NCBI GenBank assembly: GCA_027486585.1
Contig: JAIXOU010000133.1
Coordinates: forward strand, 103,945 to 167,944
Reading direction: 5' to 3'
Source: Verrucomicrobiaceae bacterium
Lineage (GTDB): Bacteria; Verrucomicrobiota; Verrucomicrobiia; Verrucomicrobiales; Verrucomicrobiaceae
DNA length: 64,000 bases
Shown piece after piece: positions 8,559-18,336 of this stretch (position 1 is the stretch's first letter; every line of letters starts with the position of its first letter). The position numbers and the translations under genes are program-made. Under the pieces are notes generated by a model. It was not told the DNA's origin and did no database searches. It saw only the letters and a list, made by a program, of their open reading frames with translations.

Positions 8559-11500
8559 ATGAAATCCTCCACAGCCCTCCTCACCCTCTTTGCATCGCTG
8601 CTTGCGGTCTCATCGCTGAATGCCGCCATCAATGTGACCATTGGAAACTTCACCTCAAGTTCAGGTGGATCTTTTGTTAATAGAACTTGGACGCCGATAA
8701 GCTCTCCCTCACGCATCTCAGTGTCTGAGTTAGTGACCCAGCTTCAAAGTGGCAATGTGACCATCTCGACCTCAGGGGCTTTGGCCGAAGAAGGCGATAT
8801 CGAAATCAGCTCGGCCATTGATATCAATCCACTTCCTGCGGGCTCTTTTCGATCTCTGGTTTTGCAAGCACGCAATGACATCCGAGTGAATGGATCCATT
8901 TCTGATAGCAATCCAGCGACCTCCCAAAATCTGCAGCTTTTTCTCAACGCAGCTCTCACCAACGTCACTGGCAGTGTCACCCTCTCTGCAAGCTTGGCTG
9001 TGGGGGGAAGCAACATCACCATGAACTGCAACAATTTTACCAAAAGCCCTTCCGTAGCGATCACAACTCTTGGCGGTGATATCGATCTGGCAGCAAGTGG
9101 AAGCGTTAATTTTGGCAGTGGCCCAGTCTCAACAGGCGGAGGCAATTTCCGTGTTTCTGGAGGCACCTCAGGACTGTTTAATTCGACGCTCACCACTTAC
9201 GGCGGCGGTATCATCGTCGAAATGACTGAATCGAGTAATGTAGAAGTAGCTAGCGGCGCACTTGATGCATCAGGTGGTAGTGGTGATGGAACCGTTAGTA
9301 TCAATGGATTTGGTGGTGGCATTTCCATTGCTTCGGGGGTGGCGATCAAATCAGGCATTCGAGGCGCTATCAGCCTATCTTCGGGTTCAGCCACCGAAGA
9401 TGTGATTATCAACGGAACGATGGATGCAGGATCGGGCGGCGTATCCATCCGCGCGCAAGATACCGTCCAAATCAATGCCGCGATCAATAGTATCGGAGCG
9501 GTTGTAGTCAGATCGGATGTCGACAGCAATGGCGCAGGTAATGTGGTCATCAACGCCGCTATCACCTCCTCTGCATCACGCATTGATGCAGCGGGTGTTT
9601 TGATTTCGACCAACAGCGCAGCCATCCTCACAACGACCAATGCTGGAATTAATGGCAGTCTGACTCTTTCAGGTCAGGAAGGCCTAACTTTAGCGGGCAG
9701 TCTCCGTGCAGGCGGGTTGGTCCAGCTGCGTTCTGATAGCAACTCCAACGGCTCTGGAGTCTTTGCAATCACCGCACCAGCCATCTCAAGTGTGGATGGT
9801 GAAATGCGTATTCAGGGTGCTGGAGACATTGGATCTCCCATTGATACAGATGCTGCGGGCATTTCATTTATAACAAATGGCAACATGACGATCCGCAGCA
9901 GCGTCACCTCTAGAGGTGGTCTGATTTCTCTCACGGGCGCAGACACTGGCACGGTGACGCTTGCTGCCACAGCATCCCTGAATTCTGCAAGCACTTCAGG
10001 CACAGGCTCCGTGAGCCTAATGAAAAACAGCGGCAGCCTTGTCACAGTTGTAGGGTCTAGTCTTTTGGCTGGCTCTCTCGGCAGTGTAGAAATCCGCCAA
10101 TCAGGATCTCCAGGAACGCTGGCTATGAACTCTACAATTACTGGTGGATCATTGGGGGTAACGCTTGCCAGTGATTCGGATCTAATCGTGGACGGTCTGG
10201 TAAACTCATCTGGCCCGATCCTACTTCAGGCCAATCTTGACAACGCAAATGGCGGCAATCTGACCATCAATAAGGCTGTCGCTGCATCGAATGCCAGTGT
10301 CACTTTAAAAGGAGTCAATCTTCTACTTTCCCAAACAGTCAGCAGCTCACAGAAAATCATCTTCGAGCCTAGCGGTGAGGCTCTGGTCAATGCGGCAACG
10401 AATGGAAACGTCGAACTCAAAAGTGGCATCACAAAGCCTGCCACAAATTCACTTGGAAACAGCGGAGGCATTACTCTCCTAGCACCAGCCATCTTAGAAT
10501 TCCCGACATCTGCTGAATCTCTCCGTCCAGTTTCCTTCACACAAAATGCTGGTTCCGAACTCCGCATGAAACTGAGCTCCAGCAATCCGACCATCCTGAA
10601 TCGACTGATTACAGGAGCCATTCAATTTGGCGGCACCTTAACGATCAGCGCAGAGGCAGGTTCAACTTTAGCTCCGCCATCCAGCTTTGATCTCTTCGAT
10701 TTCACCAGCATCACAGGAACGCATGCCACGATTCATTTCCCGCCGTTAGGTCCTACGATTGGGTGGAATCAATCCTTGCTTAGAACGACGGGCGTCTTGA
10801 GTCTTTTCTACATTCCTATCACTTCCGGCGGCACGCCTATCCTCGTTGATTTTCCAACTGGCGGAACACTCAATCAACCCGTCAACTCCAATGGCGGAAA
10901 CATTACCATTCCAGGCACTGGCCAGCCATTGATCATCAATAGCCATGTCGTCTCTGGAGGTGGCCAAATCGCCGTCACCCAGACTGGCCCCGGTGGGCTG
11001 ACTTTAGGCGCAGGAGGCACCCTTAATGCCTCAGGCGGCAATGGTCGCGGCAGTGTCAGTCTAACCAATCAGGATGGTGACGTCACGACTGAACCAAGCT
11101 CTCTCATTAAGTCAGGAACCCTTGGCGGAGTTACCCTCCGTGCTATCGGCCCCATGTCAGATATCTTTTCAGGCGGCAGGATTGAAGCCGGAACTCTAGG
11201 CGCAAGCCTGATCGCAGGCGGCAATGTCAATGTCACAGGCGAAATCGTCTCGACAGGACCTATTTACATCGAAGCGGATAAAGATGGCAATGGCAACGGC
11301 ATGGTCTCGATTGGTGCACCGATTACCAGTGCGCAAAACATCACCATTAAAGGTGCCACGATTAGCATCACGCATCCAGTCACGGCCACAGCGCCTGGAA
11401 AAGCCATCATTGATCCCGCACAGTTAGCCACCATCACTGGTATCATCACGGGCGATGTCGAAGTGCGCGGAGGCCTCATCAAAGCAGGCCATGGCACACT

Positions 11501-13187
11501 TGGCAACAATGGAGGCATCACCCTGATTAGCCCTGCTGTTTTGGACTTCATCAATCCTTCAGATGTGCTGAGCCCAAGCTATTACACGCAGGCACCTGGA
11601 TCAGAACTGATCATCCATATTGCTGGCCCGAATTTAGGCCAATACAATCGAATCTCCAGCTCTGGCCTCATGCAGCTCGGAGGCAAGCTGACGATCAAGC
11701 TGGTCGGCAACTATGTTCCTGCTGTCGGGGCCGTTTTTGACATTTTTGACTTCACCAGTATCAGCGGTGATTTCGCAAGCCTCAGCCTACCAGCACTTCG
11801 CAATGGCACAATGTGGGATACACGCCAATTAAAGATCGACGGCACACTCAGGGTCATCACCAGCCCACCAGCTGAAAATCAACAGATCCTGGTAACGAAA
11901 AATGCTTCGGTCATGATCACCCTTAAAGCAGGCGGATTTACTGATCTCGGATTCACCGTTGTAAGCTTACCGACATCTGGGCTACTCAGCGGCACCAGCC
12001 CAAATCTGACTTACACTCCGGCCCTTGATTTCGTGGGCGAAGATCGTTTTACCTACCGCGCCTCCAGCCCAACAGGCAATCCGACTGTAGCGACCGTTGT
12101 TATCAGTGTTCTGCCTGCGATTAGTTCATTCACCAGAGGAACCTACTATGGTATCATCTCGGGACCTGACTTTGCCCATTCAGGCTCGTTTACCTTCACG
12201 GTGACAGCTTTAAACACTGTCAGTGGGCGGATTATCTATGGTGATCAATCGCTGGCCTTCACGGGCAAATTTGATGTGAACGGCCAGATGGTCGCGATTA
12301 TCAAGCGCACAGGCGGTTTGCCGCCCATCACACTTATTCTGAGCAAGAGCACGATCAATGGAGCCGTCGTGGTCTCTGGACGTATCATTGACGGAGATGT
12401 CATGGCCATCCTCGAAGGTGGCGGCCCCAATTCGAATGGTGGTGGTAGTAACGGCGGCTTAATCACAGTCGGCCGCTACACGATGAACATCTTTCCCAAC
12501 CCTGAAGAATCGGGACCGGCCTATCCACAGGGTATTGGCTACATGATATTGAGCATCAGTAAAACAGGTGCGACCAGCGTGTCTGGAAGGATGCCAGATG
12601 GCGCATTCTTCACGAACAGCACTTTCATCCAGAGTGATGGCTCCTGGCCTTTACACATTCGTCTCTACGGTGGAAGCGGTGCCTTCCAGGCAGTGGCTCG
12701 GTTTCTTGATGGGACCGTCGTGCGTGCCGTTACTTCGAAATGGTGGAAACCAGCCTTTAAAAACTGGAACACCATCAAATCTCTTTACCCCTACTCCACC
12801 GCTCTTTATCCAGGTGGATTCAATGCCAGCCCTTCACTGGAAGGCTGCCGCTATGTGGTGCCCAAGCTCCCTCTAGTACTGACGCCAGCCACTCCAATCT
12901 CAGAAATTCGCATCAGCTTGACTGGTGGGAATTTACCTTCAGACATGAGCTTTCCAGTTATATTCACCACCAATAATAGGGTCATCCCATTGAGCAATTC
13001 ACCGGAACGCATGACAGCCTCCTTTTTCAGTGCTTCCGGACTCTGTGTCGGCAGATTCGTTCATCCTTTGACTGGAAGAACCGTCTCCATGACAGGAGCC
13101 ATCAATCAGCGCTTGGGCAAATTTTACGGCTCCTTTGCTGGTAGCGCTGAAACCGGCAGTTGGATCATCGAACCCGCCACACCTTAG
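8559..13187 (+). CDS. Giant secreted repeat protein, autotransporter/adhesin-like (1542 residues)
   Basis: A signal peptide (MKSSTALLTLFASLLAVSSLNA) leads into about 1080 residues rich in Gly, Ser, Thr, Asn, Ile and Val with short beta-strand repeats. This composition is typical of right-handed beta-helix exported proteins. Two related blocks end in GSELRMKLS...FDLFDFTSITG (near residue 710) and GSELIIHIA...FDIFDFTSISG (near residue 1060), about 350 residues apart, which indicates an internal duplication. Residues about 1105-1195 form a cadherin-like Big_9 domain (LTYTPALDFVGEDRFTYRA). The last 350 residues hold strand-rich units with SGRIIYGDQSLAFTGKFD, a pattern seen in many verrucomicrobial secreted proteins. 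There is no clear C-terminal beta barrel or sorting signal. The role is probably cell surface or extracellular, with partner unknown. Confidence 0.72.
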   Translation: MKSSTALLTLFASLLAVSSLNAAINVTIGNFTSSSGGSFVNRTWTPISSPSRISVSELVTQLQSGNVTISTSGALAEEGDIEISSAIDINPLPAGSFRSLVLQARNDIRVNGSISDSNPATSQNLQLFLNAALTNVTGSVTLSASLAVGGSNITMNCNNFTKSPSVAITTLGGDIDLAASGSVNFGSGPVSTGGGNFRVSGGTSGLFNSTLTTYGGGIIVEMTESSNVEVASGALDASGGSGDGTVSINGFGGGISIASGVAIKSGIRGAISLSSGSATEDVIINGTMDAGSGGVSIRAQDTVQINAAINSIGAVVVRSDVDSNGAGNVVINAAITSSASRIDAAGVLISTNSAAILTTTNAGINGSLTLSGQEGLTLAGSLRAGGLVQLRSDSNSNGSGVFAITAPAISSVDGEMRIQGAGDIGSPIDTDAAGISFITNGNMTIRSSVTSRGGLISLTGADTGTVTLAATASLNSASTSGTGSVSLMKNSGSLVTVVGSSLLAGSLGSVEIRQSGSPGTLAMNSTITGGSLGVTLASDSDLIVDGLVNSSGPILLQANLDNANGGNLTINKAVAASNASVTLKGVNLLLSQTVSSSQKIIFEPSGEALVNAATNGNVELKSGITKPATNSLGNSGGITLLAPAILEFPTSAESLRPVSFTQNAGSELRMKLSSSNPTILNRLITGAIQFGGTLTISAEAGSTLAPPSSFDLFDFTSITGTHATIHFPPLGPTIGWNQSLLRTTGVLSLFYIPITSGGTPILVDFPTGGTLNQPVNSNGGNITIPGTGQPLIINSHVVSGGGQIAVTQTGPGGLTLGAGGTLNASGGNGRGSVSLTNQDGDVTTEPSSLIKSGTLGGVTLRAIGPMSDIFSGGRIEAGTLGASLIAGGNVNVTGEIVSTGPIYIEADKDGNGNGMVSIGAPITSAQNITIKGATISITHPVTATAPGKAIIDPAQLATITGIITGDVEVRGGLIKAGHGTLGNNGGITLISPAVLDFINPSDVLSPSYYTQAPGSELIIHIAGPNLGQYNRISSSGLMQLGGKLTIKLVGNYVPAVGAVFDIFDFTSISGDFASLSLPALRNGTMWDTRQLKIDGTLRVITSPPAENQQILVTKNASVMITLKAGGFTDLGFTVVSLPTSGLLSGTSPNLTYTPALDFVGEDRFTYRASSPTGNPTVATVVISVLPAISSFTRGTYYGIISGPDFAHSGSFTFTVTALNTVSGRIIYGDQSLAFTGKFDVNGQMVAIIKRTGGLPPITLILSKSTINGAVVVSGRIIDGDVMAILEGGGPNSNGGGSNGGLITVGRYTMNIFPNPEESGPAYPQGIGYMILSISKTGATSVSGRMPDGAFFTNSTFIQSDGSWPLHIRLYGGSGAFQAVARFLDGTVVRAVTSKWWKPAFKNWNTIKSLYPYSTALYPGGFNASPSLEGCRYVVPKLPLVLTPATPISEIRISLTGGNLPSDMSFPVIFTTNNRVIPLSNSPERMTASFFSASGLCVGRFVHPLTGRTVSMTGAINQRLGKFYGSFAGSAETGSWIIEPATP

Positions 13188-13197
13188 ACAGATCTTG

Positions 13198-13233
13198 TCA
13201 TTCCTCAGGCTAAGTGATTAGTCTGAGGAATGA
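13198..13233 (+). promoter_or_regulatory. Hairpin that pairs over the sulfatase start codon
   Basis: A 15-bp inverted repeat (13198-13212 with 13219-13233, one G-U pair, 6-base loop) lies between the giant gene and the sulfatase gene. Its right arm contains the GAGG ribosome-binding site and the ATG at 13230. It could act as a factor-independent stop without a T tract, or hide the start codon until opened. The structure is seen in the sequence. The function is inferred. Confidence 0.55.
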
Positions 13234-14648
13234 AATTTGCCAGCGTTCTTCTATTCATTTCACTCACAGCCCAAGCGGTCACCACCGCAACGCCGAATAT
13301 CGTGTTGGTCATGGCAGATGATCAGGGCTGGGGAGATATGGCTTATAATGGACATCCTAACGTCAAGACGCCCAACTTTGATGCCATGGCCAAGCAGGCT
13401 GTGCGCTTTGATCAGTTCCACTCCGCTGCACCTGTCTGCTCTCCCACTCGCGGCAGCGTCATGACTGGGCGCACGCCCAATCGTTTTGGCTGCTTCTCTT
13501 GGGGACAGCCGATTCGACCGCAGGAAATCACGATTGCTCAGGCTCTGAAAGGCGCAGGCTACCACACCGGACATTTTGGCAAATGGCATCTCGGCTCTGT
13601 ACAAAAAGCCAGCCCCGTCTGTCCTGGGGCCTGTGGCTTTGAGGCATGGGCTTCGGCACCCAACTTCTTTGATCTGGATCCCATTCTCAGTGTGAATGGA
13701 AAAGCAACTCAGTTCAAAGGTGACAGCTCTGACGTCACCGCTGATCTGGCCATTGATTTGATTCGTCAGTCAGTCGCCAAAAAAGAACCTTTCTTCACCG
13801 TCGTTTGGTTTGGTTCGCCACACGCACCGCATCATGCCTTGGACTCTGACCGCGCGCTTTATAAGGGCTTACCAAAAGCTCAACAGCATTTCTATGGCGA
13901 GATCACCGCCATGGATCGTGCTTTTGGAAAACTCCGTCAAACTTTACGGGATCTGGAAGTGCAAGAGAATACTGTTCTGTGGTACTGCAGCGACAATGGA
14001 GCCCTGCCGAAGATCGGTTCCTCTGGCGGTCGCCGTGGTAATAAGGGCACCATTTATGAGGGCGGACTCCTCGTGCCAGGCTTGTTTGAGTGGCCTGCTT
14101 TGACCCAGGAAGCTAAGGCAATCACCACGCCCTGCGTCACTTCAGACATCTTTCCCACCCTGCTAGACATCGCCAATGTTACCCTAAAGAAACAACACCC
14201 GCTTGATGGCATCAGCCTACTACCACTCATCCAAGGCGAAGTTAAAACACGCACGCAACCCATGGGCTTTTGGGATAACAAGGCCAAAGGCGTGGGAACA
14301 CCTTCGGCAGAATGGATGAAAGATCTTCTCGCATCTCAGCAACGGGGAGAAGAGCCCACAGACCCACTGCGCCTTGCAGCAGATGCTGGTAAAATCGGTG
14401 ACCCCGTGCCGCTCAATAGTTTTCCCGGTCATGCCGCCTGGTTGGATTGGCCTTGGAAACTGCACCGTATCGAAGACAGGAAAACAGGTGATGTTGCCTG
14501 GGAACTCTATGACCTCAGCGCTGATCCAGACGAAAGCCGCGTCCTCTTTGCCGAGCAGCCCGAGCGTGTTCCGCAGATGCAGGAAGCCTTAGAAAATTGG
14601 CTTGAAAGCGTGGCCCGCAGTTTGAATGGGGAAGATTACAAACCGTGA
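13230..14648 (+). CDS. Secreted sulfatase (arylsulfatase, S1 family)
   Basis: A signal peptide (MKFASVLLFISLTAQAVTTA) precedes the alkaline-phosphatase-fold sulfatase domain. PNIVLVMADDQGWGD supplies the metal-binding Asp pair. C-S-P-T-R in PVCSPTRGSVMTGR is the C-x-P-x-R motif whose Cys is oxidised to formylglycine. GHFGKWHLG and CSDNGALP are further conserved blocks. The 472-residue length is normal. The enzyme hydrolyses sulfate esters, probably on algal or host polysaccharides, though the substrate cannot be told from sequence. No formylglycine-generating enzyme is in the window. It follows the giant gene after 42 bases. Confidence 0.93.
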   Translation: MKFASVLLFISLTAQAVTTATPNIVLVMADDQGWGDMAYNGHPNVKTPNFDAMAKQAVRFDQFHSAAPVCSPTRGSVMTGRTPNRFGCFSWGQPIRPQEITIAQALKGAGYHTGHFGKWHLGSVQKASPVCPGACGFEAWASAPNFFDLDPILSVNGKATQFKGDSSDVTADLAIDLIRQSVAKKEPFFTVVWFGSPHAPHHALDSDRALYKGLPKAQQHFYGEITAMDRAFGKLRQTLRDLEVQENTVLWYCSDNGALPKIGSSGGRRGNKGTIYEGGLLVPGLFEWPALTQEAKAITTPCVTSDIFPTLLDIANVTLKKQHPLDGISLLPLIQGEVKTRTQPMGFWDNKAKGVGTPSAEWMKDLLASQQRGEEPTDPLRLAADAGKIGDPVPLNSFPGHAAWLDWPWKLHRIEDRKTGDVAWELYDLSADPDESRVLFAEQPERVPQMQEALENWLESVARSLNGEDYKP

Positions 14649-14700
14649 TTCCATTGGGAATTCGCATTTATTCATCTTCATTCGACGTTTAAAGAATCCC

Positions 14701-15450
14701 ATGCGCTACGCCTTCTTCGATCTCGATCATACGCTTTTGCCCTTTGATACACAGGCGCTCTTTTGTAATTTCGTTCTGCGTCGGCATCCTTGGCGCATCC
14801 TTCTGCATCTCTGGTTCATCCCCTTTGCTCTTGGGCGTGTCGTGGGGCTTGTCAGCACGGCCACCACCAAGCGTGCCTTCCTTTCCTACCTCACGGGCAT
14901 GAAGCGCGCCCACCTCCGACATCTAGCGCGCGACTTTGCCCATGACTGCGTGGATACCTGGATCTACCCCGATCTTCGAGCGGAAATTCTGCGCCACAAA
15001 CATCAGAATCGGAAGCTTGTACTCAATACCGCCAGCCCGGATTTTTATGCGCATGACATTGCCGAAGTGCTCGGCTTTGATGACTGTATCGCCACCCAAT
15101 TTCAAATCGGTAATGACGTAGCCATGCGCCCGCCAATCATCGGAACCAACAATAAGCGTGACGCCAAAATCAAAGCTATGAATGAAAGAATCCCAGGCGT
15201 GGCGGCACTGACTGAAGAGCAGCGCTTCCATTGCTGGTCTTACAGCGACAGCGCTGCCGACATTCCGCTTTTAGAATTCGTCGGTAACCGAGTGCTTGTG
15301 CATCCCAGTGGCAAATTGCGTGCACATTTCCCTCAAGCAGATGTCACCGTCCTGACGCCGCCACGCCCTTATTGGGGCAAGGTGGGTGACATGCTTGCTG
15401 TCGTCCGGCAAATGCTCGGACTCTATCCCATTCGTGGACCCCATTGCTAA
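14701..15450 (+). CDS. HAD superfamily subfamily IB phosphatase (SerB-like)
   Basis: The ATG at 14701 places motif I at the N-terminus: FFDLDHTLLPFDT gives the D-x-D-x-T nucleophile and acid pair. An alpha-helical cap (about residues 20-105) follows. Motif II is VLNTASPDF, the motif III region lies around NNKRDAKIKAM, and motif IV is YSDSAADIPLL. The 249-residue length and cap type fit the HAD-IB group of phosphoserine phosphatase-like enzymes, many of which act on phosphoserine, phosphocholine or lysophosphatidate. The substrate is not predictable. A frame extension to 14626 lacks homology. The stop overlaps the convergent ligase gene by four bases. Confidence 0.85.
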   Translation: MRYAFFDLDHTLLPFDTQALFCNFVLRRHPWRILLHLWFIPFALGRVVGLVSTATTKRAFLSYLTGMKRAHLRHLARDFAHDCVDTWIYPDLRAEILRHKHQNRKLVLNTASPDFYAHDIAEVLGFDDCIATQFQIGNDVAMRPPIIGTNNKRDAKIKAMNERIPGVAALTEEQRFHCWSYSDSAADIPLLEFVGNRVLVHPSGKLRAHFPQADVTVLTPPRPYWGKVGDMLAVVRQMLGLYPIRGPHC

Positions 15451-18155
15451 TCTGGAGACTTCAAGCCCGCCAGCTTTTGAGCATAGGCTAGGGTGTCGAT
15501 CTCCTCAGGTCTCTTATCACGTCGAATCGCCTTGATCCGAGGAAAGCGAAGTGAAAGCCCACTGTCATGACGCTTGCTGGCTTGGATCGAATCAAAGGCG
15601 ATCTCTAAAACCGTATCCGGCACGACCGTCCTCACACGTCCATTTTCACTCAGCGTATTCTGAGTAAAGTGCTCCGTCAGGCTTTCGATCTCGGCATCCG
15701 TCAGGCCGCTGTAGGCTTTGCCAATCACCCGCAGAGCCTGGGTTTCATCTCTCACCGCAAATGTGTAGTCACTGAGCACATGACTGCGCTTGCCATGACC
15801 TTGTTCAGCCTTCACCACCACCACGTCTAAAGTAGCGAAGGCCTTCTTCAATTTAAGCCAGGACTTCCCGCGACGCCCTGGCGTGTAGGCACTTGCCGGG
15901 TCCTTCGCGATCAAACCTTCATTGCCTCTGCGGCGAGCCGCTAAAAAAGCCACCTCGATCTCCTCTGCCGAGGCCACGCTTTGAACAGCAATGGCCACAA
16001 TCCCCTCGGGTAGCTGTAAGCCTTCTAAAGTCATTCGACGCTTAGACAGTGGTTGCTCCATCAAAGAAGTGCCATTGAGCCACAGCAGGTCAAAGACCAC
16101 ATAACGGACACTGATATCGCTCGGCATAAAAAGGTCCGCCTGATCCCGCCGTCCCAATCTCTTTTGCAGATCAAAAAAGGTCAGCTTTTTCCCCTCAGCA
16201 TAGGCAATGATCTCGCCATCCACGATCACCTCAGCGGCCATCTGTCTCATGGATTGAATGATCTCAGGAAATTGATCACTGATCAGCTTCGAATCCCGCG
16301 TGAAGATCCCAACCCGACCACCTGCCACATGCACTTGAGCTCGGATGCCATCATACTTGTCCTCCAGCCAGACCGGCCCTTCTTTAGCGGTATTCATGCG
16401 CTCCCAGATGTCTGCTGCCGTTTCCTCAGGCGAGGCCAGCATCACTTTGATCGGCGCAAAAGCTCTTGGAGCAACTTCATGCAGCTTGCCAGCTTTGGCC
16501 AAAACAGCCGTGCGCCCCAAGTCACCGCACATCATCGCCGCCTCACGCACAGCCTCTGATTTCTGGTCAAAGGCCATCGCTACGGCTTCCTCGATCAATC
16601 CCTCTTTCGATCCCATGCGCAGATCACTTGTCATCAACCGAACCAACCACGAGCCAGCTTCTGCGGATAGCCGGCTGAACTGATCACGCAGCAGGGCGAC
16701 TCTGCCTACCTGACTGCTAGTCTGACGTAAAAGATCAAAAAAAGCCGCCACCTCCAACATGGACCATGACACCGGAGCCAAAGACGCACGCTGCAAAACC
16801 AGGAACGCCGTGCGACCCGCATCAGCTTGACTGCGGGAAATGGACCGATACTCCACATCTGAAACCCCGCTCAGTTCCTGCAAAGCTCGTCGAATCAGTG
16901 CCCAACCCGTATTCAAAGATGATTCAGCTGCCGCAGGATCACTCGTCAGTCCGGAACAATAGCGCACGGCCAGCATCAAGTCCGCATCATCCAGCCCGCG
17001 CAAATAGGACGATAACAGCGACACCTTTTTTAACCTCGAAGACTCCGCCGCAGCTCGGGCACAAACCTGCACCCAGCCACTGAAGCCAGACACATCTACA
17101 GGAACTTCTGACCCATCCGTGCTCAATCCATCCGTGACCTGCACCTCGGGCTGAGCTCTCAGCAGCGAGAGCTCCATCTGATCCGCTTTTTCCAGCGTCC
17201 ACGCCTCCACACCACGAGCACGCAGATCCGCAGCGAACTGCTGCGTGTAACCATGCACCAAATAAACACGACGAGGGTTCACTACATCAACCGTTTCCAG
17301 CAGCTCAGGGTAGTCCGCGTGATCGCTCAGTGGAAACACCTCATCCACCTGGTAGCGATACTTTGCCCCCGACTGCATCGCCCAGCCAGAGAACATCGCC
17401 GTGCGGCAAACCTTCAGTTTTTTGAGGGCCAGCGACTTACCATGACTCGGTGGAAAGATCAGCACATGCCCCTTGGCCGTGGCTGCATCAAAGAGTCGAT
17501 AATCAGGTAGATCTCCCAGCAATGAATTCACGGCCTCCGTCATCTCATGAACCGCCTTATGCAGCATGACTGGGTAACCCGCCGTCCCCAGAGCACAAAG
17601 AATCTCCTGCGCCTTTCCCAGCGAGTATCCCAGCAGCACCGGGATGCCACCATCTTCCAGAGTTTCCTGTACAAACTTCAACAAATCCGCCACCACTTGC
17701 TGCACCGGCGGAAAACGAAACTGCGGCAGGCCAAAGGTCGTCTCCATGATCAAGGTATCAGCTCTCAGAAGCTCGCAGCGCTCAGAGCTCAAGCCTTGGC
17801 GCAATTTGTAGTCGCCCGTGTAAAGTAGCGTCGCCCCATCACTTTTTCGAGTGAGATGCAGCATCGCCGACCCAATAATGTGACCCGCAGGCAGCAGCCT
17901 CATTTCCCAGCCCTCCCACTCATGAACGGTGCGCATGGGTAGAGCCTCAAACAGCCCATCTTTTTTCAGACCAAAGCGCGCCCCCATCAGCTGTAGCGTC
18001 AGCTCTGAACAAAACGTCCTCTGATGCCGCGCCACGTGGTCCGCATGGGCATGAGAAATAAAGGCCCGATCCACCCCAAAATGCGGATCCAACCACAAAT
18101 CCGCCTCAGGCACATAAATGCCATGGCGATGAGTGACCGTGATCAGAGGCGGCAT
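15447..18155 (-). CDS. Fusion of MBL-fold exonuclease and ATP-dependent DNA ligase (ligase-associated repair type)
   Basis: Residues 1 to about 335 are a beta-lactamase-fold nuclease with the metal motif HAHADH (35-40), GDYKLRQG, and a late HADYPE motif, as in ligase-associated DNA exonucleases. Residues about 365-902 form an ATP-dependent ligase: an alpha-helical N-terminal DNA-binding domain, then nucleotidyltransferase with catalytic Lys600 in WLEDKYDGIRAQVH, then VDGEIIAY, EGLIAKDP and RRGKSWLKLK, and an OB domain. In many bacteria these are separate neighbouring genes together with an Lhr-like helicase and a phosphoesterase. Here the first two are one polypeptide and the others are absent nearby. 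Probable role: end processing followed by sealing in DNA repair. Confidence 0.93.
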   Translation of the reverse strand: MPPLITVTHRHGIYVPEADLWLDPHFGVDRAFISHAHADHVARHQRTFCSELTLQLMGARFGLKKDGLFEALPMRTVHEWEGWEMRLLPAGHIIGSAMLHLTRKSDGATLLYTGDYKLRQGLSSERCELLRADTLIMETTFGLPQFRFPPVQQVVADLLKFVQETLEDGGIPVLLGYSLGKAQEILCALGTAGYPVMLHKAVHEMTEAVNSLLGDLPDYRLFDAATAKGHVLIFPPSHGKSLALKKLKVCRTAMFSGWAMQSGAKYRYQVDEVFPLSDHADYPELLETVDVVNPRRVYLVHGYTQQFAADLRARGVEAWTLEKADQMELSLLRAQPEVQVTDGLSTDGSEVPVDVSGFSGWVQVCARAAAESSRLKKVSLLSSYLRGLDDADLMLAVRYCSGLTSDPAAAESSLNTGWALIRRALQELSGVSDVEYRSISRSQADAGRTAFLVLQRASLAPVSWSMLEVAAFFDLLRQTSSQVGRVALLRDQFSRLSAEAGSWLVRLMTSDLRMGSKEGLIEEAVAMAFDQKSEAVREAAMMCGDLGRTAVLAKAGKLHEVAPRAFAPIKVMLASPEETAADIWERMNTAKEGPVWLEDKYDGIRAQVHVAGGRVGIFTRDSKLISDQFPEIIQSMRQMAAEVIVDGEIIAYAEGKKLTFFDLQKRLGRRDQADLFMPSDISVRYVVFDLLWLNGTSLMEQPLSKRRMTLEGLQLPEGIVAIAVQSVASAEEIEVAFLAARRRGNEGLIAKDPASAYTPGRRGKSWLKLKKAFATLDVVVVKAEQGHGKRSHVLSDYTFAVRDETQALRVIGKAYSGLTDAEIESLTEHFTQNTLSENGRVRTVVPDTVLEIAFDSIQASKRHDSGLSLRFPRIKAIRRDKRPEEIDTLAYAQKLAGLKSPD

Positions 18156-18336
18156 GAGTTAGTGAATACGATGCCGAAAGCTTTGCGGACCAAAAGAGAG
18201 AAATAGAGCTCCAAAGATTTATTGAGATTCAATCACAACAAATTCGAGCGGTTAAGAATATTTTTTTCGAAAGCGAGTTTTATATTGCCTTAGCGCTGAG
18301 GTTTTTATAAAACACGCCTCCCAATTTCAAAAACAT

